This document shows positions 34,223-41,850 of a stretch of DNA of 64,000 nt, piece by piece (positions within the stretch are counted from its first letter, which is position 1; every line of letters begins with the position of its first letter). The notes under the pieces are model-generated. The model was not told the DNA's origin. It did not search any database and worked only from the letters and a program-made list of their open reading frames with translations. The stretch lies in contig NZ_JACOFX010000002.1 in the NCBI RefSeq assembly GCF_014284125.1, positions 372,001 through 436,000 on the forward strand. The letters run 5' to 3'. The translations under genes were made by a program, and so were the position numbers. This DNA comes from Undibacterium umbellatum. GTDB lineage: Bacteria > Pseudomonadota > Gammaproteobacteria > Burkholderiales > Burkholderiaceae_D.

Positions 34223-34813
34223 TTACTTCAGCAATCCCGCCAGTTCTACTGCAGTCTTGACCTGCATTTTGTCAAAGATATGGGCGCGGTGCACTTCGAC
34301 GGTACGCATGCTGATGCCCAGTTGATCGGCGATGACCTTGTTCATTTTGCCTAGCAAGATCAGGTCCAGCACTTCTTTTTCCCTGGCAGACAGGCTGGCA
34401 AGGCGGTCGTGTACCAGTGCCGCAGAACTTGCCTGGCGGGACATTGCCAGGGCTTCCTGCACTCTGTCCATGAGCTTGTTGTCATTGAAGGGTTTTTCAA
34501 AAAAATCAAAAGCACCGCGTTTTAAGGTATCTACCGCCATCGGCACATCCCCATGGCCAGTCAGGAAGATCACGGGCAGGCGTTTGGTCAATTGTCTGGC
34601 CGCCAGCATTTCAAACAGATTGATGCCGGTCAGGCCGGGCATGCGAACGTCCAGCAAGATGCAATCACCCTGGCTATCAAAGATCAGGGGCTTGTCGAGC
34701 GCATGCAGGAATTTTTCTGCGCTTTCATAGCTGTGTGCAGCAATTTGCCTGGACCTGGCCAGCCAGGATAAAGAGTCGCGTATGACCTCTTCATCGTCAA
34801 TGATATGTAGCAT
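34223..34813 (-). CDS. FixJ/DctR-like response regulator
   Basis: The 196-residue protein has a receiver domain with Asp55 (CILLDVRMPG), the switch Thr in FLTGHGDVPMAV and Lys in FDFFEKPF. A LuxR-type helix-turn-helix follows (about residues 130-195; LSAREKEVLDLILLGKMNK). The FDFFEKP form is typical of the FixJ/DctR/TodT group. It is encoded with a DctS-like kinase and next to dctPQM, so it probably activates the transporter genes. Confidence 0.9.
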   Translation of the reverse strand: MLHIIDDEEVIRDSLSWLARSRQIAAHSYESAEKFLHALDKPLIFDSQGDCILLDVRMPGLTGINLFEMLAARQLTKRLPVIFLTGHGDVPMAVDTLKRGAFDFFEKPFNDNKLMDRVQEALAMSRQASSAALVHDRLASLSAREKEVLDLILLGKMNKVIADQLGISMRTVEVHRAHIFDKMQVKTAVELAGLLK

Positions 34814-34854
34814 GTTGTCTCCTGTATATTATCTGGCGCGCTGCTTTTGTTGCG

Positions 34855-36825
34855 CTAGTCTTGTATTGGTAAGGCAAATTGGAAAATAGTACCACCGGCT
34901 GGATTTTCATGATGTGAGAGCCTGCCGCCATGGAATTCGATCGCAGTGCGGCAGATATTTAAACCCATGCCCATGCCCGCAGACTTGGTGGTGAAAAACG
35001 GTGAAAACAGCTTTTCTGCCACTTCAGCCGGTATGCCATGGCCTCGGTCGGTCACGCTGACGATGATTTGCTGGCTGGCCTCATCCAGCACCGCTTCCAC
35101 TCGCAGTATGCGTTTTTCTGGTGCTGTGGTTTGCATGGCCTCGATGCCATTTCTGGTCAGGTTCAGCAGCACTTGCTCAAGCAGCACGCGGTCTGCCAGT
35201 ACCAAGGGTAACTGGGGCTTGATTTTCCATTGCAGGGCGACATGGCTGGCCTGCGCCTGTAGCTCTACCAGTGGCATGGCGCTTTGTATCAAGTCGGCAA
35301 TTTGCAGAGGCTCGCGGGCGGCTTCGCGTTTTTTCACGAATTCATGCACGCTACGTATGATCTGGCCAGCGCGCTGTGCCTGGGCATTGACTTTTTCCAG
35401 CGCACTCTGGAAGAGACTGCGGTCCATCACACCAGCCTGCAAGAGGTTGACTGCACCAGTGGTATAACTGGAAATGGCCGCCAGTGGCTGATTCAGTTCA
35501 TGCGCCAGCATGGAAGCAATTTCGCCCATGGTGGCAAGCTTGGCGCTGGTATGCAGTTTTTCTTCTTGCTGGCGGCTCAATTCCTGCGCCCGCCTGAGTT
35601 CAGAAATATCGAGAATGGAACTCATCCAACCCGTTTGCTTGCCATGCTCATCAATCAGAGCCGATTCATAAATCAGCACAGGAATGCGTTCACCACTGGC
35701 ATGCTGGTAGATAGTTTCAAAACCTTCTGAAGGAACAGTGCCTGCCAACAACTGGGTAAAGCGTTGCTGGTATTCTTCTATGGCCTCCGGTGCCCAATAA
35801 GGCATGGGGGGGATGCGTCCTATGATTTCTTCCGCCGGGAAACCCACCATGCGGCAAAACGCCGGGTTGACATAGGTCAGGCGGCCAGTCATGTCGCGTG
35901 CGCGCAAGCCTGTGACCAGTGAATTTTCCATCGCGGTGCGAAAAGTGACTTGCTGGCGCAAGGCACCTTCTGCGGCCAGTCGCCGGTTGATATCCCGCCA
36001 CAGCGCCAGTAAGCTCCAGATCAGGCCTATCGATAACAGAATGACTGACAGCACCAGCAAGTTGGACAGTAACTTTGGTTCAGTCTTGATGCTATTGGTC
36101 CGCAATACCAGGGTCAGGCTGGGTAACTCAAGGGCACGGCTGTGGGTATAGACGTTTTTGCCGCTGCCACCGGCACTGCGTTCGGCAAGGATGCGGTCAT
36201 CGATATCGGTGATGGTTATTTGATTATCCTGGGCAAACCACCAGGGTACCAGCTCTTCCAGTAAGGCATTCATGCGGTAGCTGATCATCATGCTGCCTAT
36301 CCGGCGCTCATCCCTGACCAGCGGGATCTGGCAATGCATGAGGTAGGCATTCCTGGCATTGATCTCAAGCACGGGTTTCAGACATGCCGTTTCTTCACTG
36401 ATATCCAGCGAGCCAAATTCAAAATGGGGCAAGGGCAGGCGTTCGGCGCTGGCTTGCAGGGATTCCCTGGTATCAACCAGGACCTTGTTGCTGACGTCAT
36501 ACCAGGCGATGCGCTGGATTTCACGATTGTTCTTGAGTATGGTGTTGAAACGCTCAAGCACAGCTTCTTTTTGGAGTTTTGCTGCCTTGATGTCGCTGCC
36601 TATCTGGCGCAAGACTTCATCATTGCGGGTGAGCTGGAACTGTATGGCTTGCTCTACCCACAGCGAATCAGCAATCAATTGTTCCTGACGCTCATTGGCT
36701 TCCATGCGTTGCGCCTGCCACGGTAACCAGATCAGCGTGGACAAAAACAACAACAACAGCAAGATGGGGATAATCCAGCGCCATTTTTGGTTGGGCCAGG
36801 ATTGGGAACGGTGCGAACTTTTCAT
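34855..36825 (-). CDS. DctS-like sensor histidine kinase with PAS domain
   Basis: The 656-residue kinase has a membrane helix (about residues 17-36), a periplasmic sensor region (about 40-250) and a second helix (about 254-277). A PAS domain follows (about 292-410; GRLTYVNPAFCRMVGFPAEEIIGR), then a HisKA domain with His442 in AHELNQPLAAISSY, and a HATPase domain (NLTRNGIEAM, DRGHGIP, GMGMGLNICR). The arrangement matches Rhodobacter DctS, which senses C4-dicarboxylates. It is divergent from dctP and upstream of its regulator gene. Confidence 0.9.
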   Translation of the reverse strand: MKSSHRSQSWPNQKWRWIIPILLLLLFLSTLIWLPWQAQRMEANERQEQLIADSLWVEQAIQFQLTRNDEVLRQIGSDIKAAKLQKEAVLERFNTILKNNREIQRIAWYDVSNKVLVDTRESLQASAERLPLPHFEFGSLDISEETACLKPVLEINARNAYLMHCQIPLVRDERRIGSMMISYRMNALLEELVPWWFAQDNQITITDIDDRILAERSAGGSGKNVYTHSRALELPSLTLVLRTNSIKTEPKLLSNLLVLSVILLSIGLIWSLLALWRDINRRLAAEGALRQQVTFRTAMENSLVTGLRARDMTGRLTYVNPAFCRMVGFPAEEIIGRIPPMPYWAPEAIEEYQQRFTQLLAGTVPSEGFETIYQHASGERIPVLIYESALIDEHGKQTGWMSSILDISELRRAQELSRQQEEKLHTSAKLATMGEIASMLAHELNQPLAAISSYTTGAVNLLQAGVMDRSLFQSALEKVNAQAQRAGQIIRSVHEFVKKREAAREPLQIADLIQSAMPLVELQAQASHVALQWKIKPQLPLVLADRVLLEQVLLNLTRNGIEAMQTTAPEKRILRVEAVLDEASQQIIVSVTDRGHGIPAEVAEKLFSPFFTTKSAGMGMGLNICRTAIEFHGGRLSHHENPAGGTIFQFALPIQD

Positions 36826-36885
36826 CTTGATAGTTTACTTCAGCGTGGGGTTTATCAACAGATGCACAGAAAAACAATTAAGCCT

Positions 36886-36899
36886 TGTGGTTTTCCACA
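36886..36899. promoter_or_regulatory. Possible DctR operator (TGTGG-N4-CCACA)
   Basis: A perfect 5-base inverted repeat with a 4-base spacer lies in the gap between the divergent dctS and dctP genes. Its centre is about 43 bases upstream of the start point expected from the adjacent promoter, a usual activator position. Confidence 0.4.
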
Positions 36900-36900
36900 G

Positions 36901-36929
36901 TTGCAAGATAATGCTTTGGTTGAAATAAT
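36901..36929 (+). promoter_or_regulatory. Likely sigma-70 promoter of dctPQM
   Basis: TTGCAA (36901-36906) and AATAAT (36924-36929) are separated by 17 bases. Transcription would start near 36936, giving a short leader with ribosome-binding site ATCGGAGA before the dctP ATG. Confidence 0.5.
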
Positions 36930-36964
36930 CAGTGTAATAACCCTTATAAAGATCGGAGACAAAG

Positions 36965-37969
36965 ATGAAACTGAAATCCCTGTTGTTTTCTCTGGTGGCT
37001 GCCTCTGTGGTGAGTGGTGCTGCGTTTGCACAGGCACCCATCGTCATCAAATTCAGTCATGTAGTGGCAAACGATACGCCAAAAGGCAAGGCTGCCGAAC
37101 GTTTCAAGGAGTTGGCAGAAAAAGCCACCAAGGGACGCGTCAAGGTTGAACTGTATCCTAACAGCACTTTGTACAAAGACAAGGAAGAACTGGAAGCCCT
37201 GCAATTAGGTGCCGTGCAGATGCTGGCCCCTTCGCTGGCCAAGTTTGGCCCCTTGGGCGTCAAGGAATTTGAAGTCTTCGATCTGCCTTACATTTTCCCT
37301 TCCAAAGATGTGCTGTATGCAGTGACTGAAGGCCCTATTGGCAAGGATTTGATGAAAAAACTCGAATCCAAGGGAATCACTGGCCTGGCATTTTGGGACA
37401 ATGGCTTCAAGGTCATGTCTTCCAACAAGCCCATGCATTTGCCAGCAGACATGAAGGGCCAAAAGCTGCGCATACAATCATCCAAAGTGCTGGATGCGCA
37501 AATGCGTGCCTTGAGCGCCAATCCTCAGGTGCTGGCATTCTCCGAGGTGTATCAGGCATTGCAAACCGGTGTGGTTGATGGCACAGAGAATCCGCCATCC
37601 AACCTCTACACCCAGAAAATGCATGAGGTGCAAAAGCATGTGACCGTCACCAACCACGGTTATTTGGGATATGCGGTGATCGTCAATAAAAAATTCTGGG
37701 ATGGATTGCCAGCCGATGTGCGCGTACAGCTGGATGAGGCGATGAAGTCGTCAACCAAGTATGCCAACGCCATCGCCCAGCAAGAGAATGATAATTCTCT
37801 GGAAGCGGTCAAGAAATCTGGCAAAACGACGGTTTACGCTTTGACCGACAAGGAAAAAGCCGAATGGCGCAAGACCTTGTTGCCAGTACAGAAAGACATG
37901 GAAGGTCGCATAGGCAAAGATTTGATTGCCAATGTGAATAAAGAAGCCGTCAAACTCGGCTATAAATAA
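36965..37969 (+). CDS. dctP: TRAP transporter substrate-binding protein DctP
   Basis: The 334-residue periplasmic protein has a signal peptide (about residues 1-23, ending AAFA) and the DctP family pattern: FSHVVANDTPKGKAAERFKELAEKAT near the start, and the conserved Arg in KLRIQSSKVL that salt-bridges the carboxylate ligand. It binds a C4-dicarboxylate or a similar acid and hands it to DctQM. CGGAGACAAAG precedes the ATG. The three dct genes follow in order on one strand. Confidence 0.92.
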   Translation: MKLKSLLFSLVAASVVSGAAFAQAPIVIKFSHVVANDTPKGKAAERFKELAEKATKGRVKVELYPNSTLYKDKEELEALQLGAVQMLAPSLAKFGPLGVKEFEVFDLPYIFPSKDVLYAVTEGPIGKDLMKKLESKGITGLAFWDNGFKVMSSNKPMHLPADMKGQKLRIQSSKVLDAQMRALSANPQVLAFSEVYQALQTGVVDGTENPPSNLYTQKMHEVQKHVTVTNHGYLGYAVIVNKKFWDGLPADVRVQLDEAMKSSTKYANAIAQQENDNSLEAVKKSGKTTVYALTDKEKAEWRKTLLPVQKDMEGRIGKDLIANVNKEAVKLGYK

Positions 37970-38073
37970 TATCCTGCCTGCCACCATGGCCTGTTCATGG
38001 TGGCATTCTCTACAGTCTGCGCATTCGCGCATGGTTCCGGGTCGGCGTTCTGCTTCCCAGTTCAGGAGCTTTT

Positions 38074-38625
38074 ATGAAATTTCTCGATCACCTTGAAGAA
38101 TGGCTGATCGCTACCCTTATGGGGGCGGCCACACTAGTCATTTTTGTTGCAGTAGTACATCGCTATCTCTCGGGTTTTGCCATACCTGGTTTGCAAGATG
38201 CGTTGCTGAAGCTTAATACCAGTTGGGCGCAGGAACTGACTATCTACATGTTTGTGTGGATGGCCAAGTTTGGCGCAGCTTATGGTGTGCGTACCGGCAT
38301 CCACGTAGGTGTTGACGTACTGATCAATAAAATGAATCCGCAATGGCACAACAAGTTTGTTGTTCTGGGTTTGCTGTCTGGTGCCTTGTTCACTGGTATC
38401 GTTGGTACCCTGGGTGCCAGTTTTGTCTGGGAAATGTCGCATACTGAACAGACTTCAGCCGATATGGAAATCCCGATGTGGTGGGTCTATCTGGCGATAC
38501 CGCTGGGTTCTTACCTGATGTGTTTCCGTTTCTTGCAAGTTGCCTGGACTTTCATCAAGACTGGTGAATTACCCAAGCATGATCATGCCCACGTTGAAGG
38601 CCTGGAAGATGAGGTGAAAGCATGA
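38074..38625 (+). CDS. dctQ: TRAP transporter small membrane subunit DctQ
   Basis: The 183-residue protein has four predicted helices and the family block NTSWAQELTIYMFVWMAKFGAAY, with GIHVGVDVL after it. DctQ joins the large subunit DctM to the binding protein. It overlaps dctM by four bases (ATGA), so the two are translationally coupled. CAGGAGC precedes the ATG. Confidence 0.92.
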   Translation: MKFLDHLEEWLIATLMGAATLVIFVAVVHRYLSGFAIPGLQDALLKLNTSWAQELTIYMFVWMAKFGAAYGVRTGIHVGVDVLINKMNPQWHNKFVVLGLLSGALFTGIVGTLGASFVWEMSHTEQTSADMEIPMWWVYLAIPLGSYLMCFRFLQVAWTFIKTGELPKHDHAHVEGLEDEVKA

Positions 38626-39902
38626 ACGCCGCGATTATATTTATCTTGCTGTTAGTGTTGATGCTGACAGGCATGCCGATTTCGATATCGCTGGGTCTGA
38701 CGGTATTGACCTTCCTGTTCGCCATGACCGACGTGCCAATCGCATCGGTGGCCTTGAAGTTGTTCACGGGTATAGAGAAGTTTGAGATCATGGCGATCCC
38801 CTTCTTTATCCTGGCAGGCAATTTCCTGACCCATGGCGGGGTGGCGCGGCGCATGATCAATTTTGCCGCTTCCATGGTCGGCCACTGGCACGGTGGGTTA
38901 GCGCTGGCTGGCGTTATGGCTTGCGCACTGTTTGCAGCGGTATCCGGTTCGTCACCAGCAACGGTGGTAGCGATTGGCTCCATCATTTTGCCAGCGATGG
39001 TGAAACAGGGCTATCCAAAAGGCTTCGGTGCAGGTGTGATCACTACCTCTGGTGCGCTGGGCATTTTGATACCGCCTTCTATTGTCATGGTGATGTATTC
39101 GGTCTCTACCAATACCTCAGTTGGCCAATTGTTCATGGCGGGTGTGATACCTGGCTTGATGCTGGCCTTCCTCCTGGGTTTGACGACCTGGTTCTTGGCG
39201 AAAAAGCATAATTACCCACGCATGCCCAAGGCAAGCTGGGCAGAACGCTGGGCCGCTTTCCGTAAGAGTGCCTGGGGCTTGCTGCTGATCGTGATCGTCA
39301 TGGGCGGTATTTATTCCGGCATGTTCACCCCGACTGAAGCCGCTGCAGTGTCTGCCGTGTATGCCTTTGTTGTTGCCGTGTTTGTGTACAAGGACATGAC
39401 TATCAAGAAAGTACCCAAGGTCTTGCTGGACTCTGCGGCCATGTCGGCGATGCTGTTGTACATCATCACGAATGCGGTATTGTTCTCTTTCCTGATGACC
39501 AGTGAAAATATCCCGCAAGCCATGGCTGGCTGGATCATGGATAAGGGCTTTGGTGTGATCAGCTTCCTGCTGGTGGTGAACATACTGTTGCTGCTGGCTG
39601 GCAATGTCATGGAGCCATCTTCCATCGTCCTGATCATGGCGCCTATCCTGTTCCCGGTCGCCATGAAGCTGGGTATCGATCCTGTACATTTTGGCATCAT
39701 CATGGTGGTGAACATGGAAGTAGGCATGTGTCATCCACCTGTAGGGCTGAATTTGTATGTCGCTTCAGGAATCACCAAAATGGGGATTACCGAGCTGACC
39801 ATCGCTGTGTTGCCATGGTTGATGACAATGGTAGGCTTCCTGCTGCTCATTACTTACGTACCGCAAATCACGATGTGGTTGCCAAATTTGATTTACAAAT
39901 GA
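38622..39902 (+). CDS. dctM: TRAP transporter large membrane subunit DctM
   Basis: The 426-residue protein has about 12 predicted helices with the DctM blocks MAIPFFILAGNFLTHGGVARRMI, AAVSGSSPATVVAIGSI and GALGILIPPSIVMVMYSV. It is the ion-coupled channel that imports the acid delivered by DctP. It ends the dctPQM operon, with an intrinsic terminator 34 bases beyond the stop. Confidence 0.93.
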   Translation: MNAAIIFILLLVLMLTGMPISISLGLTVLTFLFAMTDVPIASVALKLFTGIEKFEIMAIPFFILAGNFLTHGGVARRMINFAASMVGHWHGGLALAGVMACALFAAVSGSSPATVVAIGSIILPAMVKQGYPKGFGAGVITTSGALGILIPPSIVMVMYSVSTNTSVGQLFMAGVIPGLMLAFLLGLTTWFLAKKHNYPRMPKASWAERWAAFRKSAWGLLLIVIVMGGIYSGMFTPTEAAAVSAVYAFVVAVFVYKDMTIKKVPKVLLDSAAMSAMLLYIITNAVLFSFLMTSENIPQAMAGWIMDKGFGVISFLLVVNILLLLAGNVMEPSSIVLIMAPILFPVAMKLGIDPVHFGIIMVVNMEVGMCHPPVGLNLYVASGITKMGITELTIAVLPWLMTMVGFLLLITYVPQITMWLPNLIYK

Positions 39903-39935
39903 GTTAAACAACGTAAACTAGCAAAAGTTTAAAAG

Positions 39936-39976
39936 AAATTGCCGTGTTTCCCGCAAGGAAATACGGCAATTTTTAT
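39936..39976 (+). terminator. Intrinsic terminator of dctPQM
   Basis: AAATTGCCGTGTTTCC and GGAAATACGGCAATTT pair with one mismatch around a 5-base loop, followed by a T-rich run. Confidence 0.85.
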
Positions 39977-40075
39977 TTTGGCAGAATTAAAATTGGTCTT
40001 GCCTAGCACATTTTTTAGGATTATGATCAATTTTCACATATCTGCAACAGTGCACCGTTTTGTGTCATTTTTATT

Positions 40076-40104
40076 TTGAAAGCCAAAACTTGTCATGCTA
40101 TATT
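40076..40104 (+). promoter_or_regulatory. Strong sigma-70 promoter upstream of a noncoding segment
   Basis: TTGAAA (40076-40081) and TATATT (40099-40104) are 17 bases apart, and TG lies just before the -10 box (TGCTATATT). Transcription would start near 40111. Confidence 0.65.
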
Positions 40105-40110
40105 CACGGC

Positions 40111-40325
40111 AGTTCAGATTTCTGCAAGACAAAAACAATAGTAAAAAGCACACAGGTTTAAAAGGCGGTAGTGCAAAATAACGGTAACAATACCGTACAC
40201 ACTGAGGAGACGCGCGTTTTTACTACAAGCTGAGTGAATGTGAAGATGTTAAAAATCGCATACACTAAACAGCCGAAAACGCGAAAGACGTTTTAAAGGC
40301 GCATCGAATGATGCGCCTTTTTTTC
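40111..40325 (+). ncRNA. Possible small RNA (about 215 nt) or leader upstream of ogt
   Basis: The segment lies between a strong promoter and an intrinsic terminator and holds no long ORF. It contains the hairpin ACGGTA-ACAA-TACCGT and a second one, AAAACG...CGTTTT, before the terminator. A 16-codon frame (ATG 40246, MLKIAYTKQPKTRKTF) is present but may be chance. It could be a free sRNA, or an attenuated leader of ogt, whose ATG is 20 bases beyond the terminator. No known RNA family was recognised. Confidence 0.5.
40295..40325 (+). terminator. Intrinsic terminator just before ogt
   Basis: AAAGGCGCATC-GAAT-GATGCGCC is followed by seven or more T. It stands upstream of ogt with no complete gene before it, so it ends either a small RNA or an attenuated leader. 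Confidence 0.85.
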
Positions 40326-40344
40326 TTTGTCAAAAAGGAAACCC

Positions 40345-40869
40345 ATGCTGGATAAAGAATCCAAAGAATCAGGCTTTTTCTCTGCTATCGTTGAAGCACC
40401 TTTCGGTGCCGTAGGCATACGCTGTGAAGGCCAGCACGTCAGTGAACTGGTGTATCTGCCGCCACGCTTCCAGGAAAAAGCGCCTGCTGACAAGGTGGCT
40501 GAAAAAGCTGCAAAACAAGTGGCAAGTTATTTACAAGATCCCGACTTTCAATTCACGCTGCCCTTGAAATTGGCTGGTACAGCCTTTCAAACCAGAGTCT
40601 GGCAAGCGATTTCTTCCATACCGCGTGGTCAGGTGCTGACTTATGGGCAGATTGCCAAACACATACGCTCGGCACCACGTGCAGTAGGTCAAGCTTGTGG
40701 TGCCAACTGGTATCCCTTAGTGATACCCTGTCATCGGGTCACTGCCGCTGGCGGTCTGGGTGGTTTTGCCCATCATGATGATGAGACAGGATTTCACCTT
40801 GGTGTGAAGCGCTGGTTGCTGACGCATGAAGGTGTCGCAGGGTTCACCCAGGAAGCATTGTGGAAATAA
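40345..40869 (+). CDS. ogt: Methylated-DNA-[protein]-cysteine S-methyltransferase
   Basis: The enzyme removes alkyl groups from O6-methylguanine by transferring them to its own Cys. The 174-residue protein has the C-terminal domain with GRVLTYGQIA-like residues (GQVLTYGQIAKHI), PRAVGQACGANWYPLVIPCHRV containing the acceptor Cys, and GGLGGFA. ATG 40345 is chosen for the ribosome-binding site AAAAGGAAA. Its end overlaps the xerD start by ten bases. Confidence 0.92.
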   Translation: MLDKESKESGFFSAIVEAPFGAVGIRCEGQHVSELVYLPPRFQEKAPADKVAEKAAKQVASYLQDPDFQFTLPLKLAGTAFQTRVWQAISSIPRGQVLTYGQIAKHIRSAPRAVGQACGANWYPLVIPCHRVTAAGGLGGFAHHDDETGFHLGVKRWLLTHEGVAGFTQEALWK

Positions 40870-41783
40870 AGCCTTTACCTGTCATTCTGCCTGAACAATT
40901 GACAGGGCAAATCGACCAGTTTTGTGATGCCTTATGGCTGGAAGATGGACTTGCAAAAAACACCATAGAAGCCTATCGCCGCGATATGCGCCTGTTTGCC
41001 GAATATCTGCATGTAGAGCAGGGCAAGCATTTGTATGAAGTCAGCCACGCTGATATCAATACCTATATTGCGACAAAACACGAGACTTCCAAGGCCAGCT
41101 CGGCCAACCGGCGCATGAGTGTGCTCAAGCGTTTTTACTTGCTCGCCTTCCGCCAGAATCTGGTCAGCCAGAACCCCTGTAGTAAATTGCGATCCGCCAA
41201 GCAGGCACACCGTTTGCCCAAGACCCTCAGCGAAGCGCAGGTTGTCGCCTTGTTGCAAGCCCCGGATGACAGCAATCCGCATGGCTTGCGTGACAAAACC
41301 ATGCTGGAATTACTATATGCCTGCGGCTTGCGCGTCAGCGAACTGGTTAGTTTGCGTTCGATAGAAGTCGGGCTCAATGAAGGCGTCTTGCGCATTACCG
41401 GCAAGGGTGACAAAACCAGGCTGGTGCCATTTGGTGAAGTGGCAAGGGCCTGGATGGAGCGTTATCTGCGCGAGGGCAGGCCCGCCATCCTGAACGGCCA
41501 GATTGATGACGCCTTGTTCGTGACAGCACGCGGTGGGGCGATGACCAGGCAGATGTTTTGGATACTCATCAAAAAATATGCCTTGCAGGCAAATATCACT
41601 ACGCATTTATCACCACACACCCTGCGCCATGCGTTTGCTACCCACCTCTTGAATCATGGCGCTGATTTGCGAGTAGTGCAACTATTACTCGGCCACGCAG
41701 ATATTTCAACGACACAAATTTATACGCACGTGGCGCGCGAACGCTTGAAGAAACTGCATGCAGAACATCATCCGCGAGGTTGA
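40860..41783 (+). CDS. xerD: Site-specific tyrosine recombinase XerD
   Basis: XerD with XerC resolves chromosome dimers at dif. The 307-residue protein has an N-terminal SAM-like domain and a C-terminal catalytic domain with the Arg in YACGLRVSELVSL, Lys in GKGDKTRLVPFG, His-x2-Arg in SPHTLRHAFATHLL, GHADISTTQIYTHV with the nucleophilic Tyr. The length is usual. The start is GTG 40860, inside the end of ogt, which suggests coupled translation. A terminator follows. Confidence 0.93.
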   Translation: MEIKPLPVILPEQLTGQIDQFCDALWLEDGLAKNTIEAYRRDMRLFAEYLHVEQGKHLYEVSHADINTYIATKHETSKASSANRRMSVLKRFYLLAFRQNLVSQNPCSKLRSAKQAHRLPKTLSEAQVVALLQAPDDSNPHGLRDKTMLELLYACGLRVSELVSLRSIEVGLNEGVLRITGKGDKTRLVPFGEVARAWMERYLREGRPAILNGQIDDALFVTARGGAMTRQMFWILIKKYALQANITTHLSPHTLRHAFATHLLNHGADLRVVQLLLGHADISTTQIYTHVARERLKKLHAEHHPRG

Positions 41784-41800
41784 ATGCTTTTGCCCTACGT

Positions 41801-41833
41801 AAAAAAAATCCACGCTGATGAGCGTGGATTTTT
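41801..41833. terminator. Bidirectional intrinsic terminator
   Basis: AAAATCCACGCT and AGCGTGGATTTTT pair around a 4-base loop with A- and T-runs on both sides. It serves xerD and the converging S9 peptidase gene. Confidence 0.88.
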
Positions 41834-41850
41834 AATTGCATCATTTCAGC

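Noticed and set aside
36886..36910. Sigma-54 promoter before dctP (TGG...TTGCA)
   Set aside because: The distance between GG and GC is 12 instead of 10 bases, so the sigma-70 reading is preferred.
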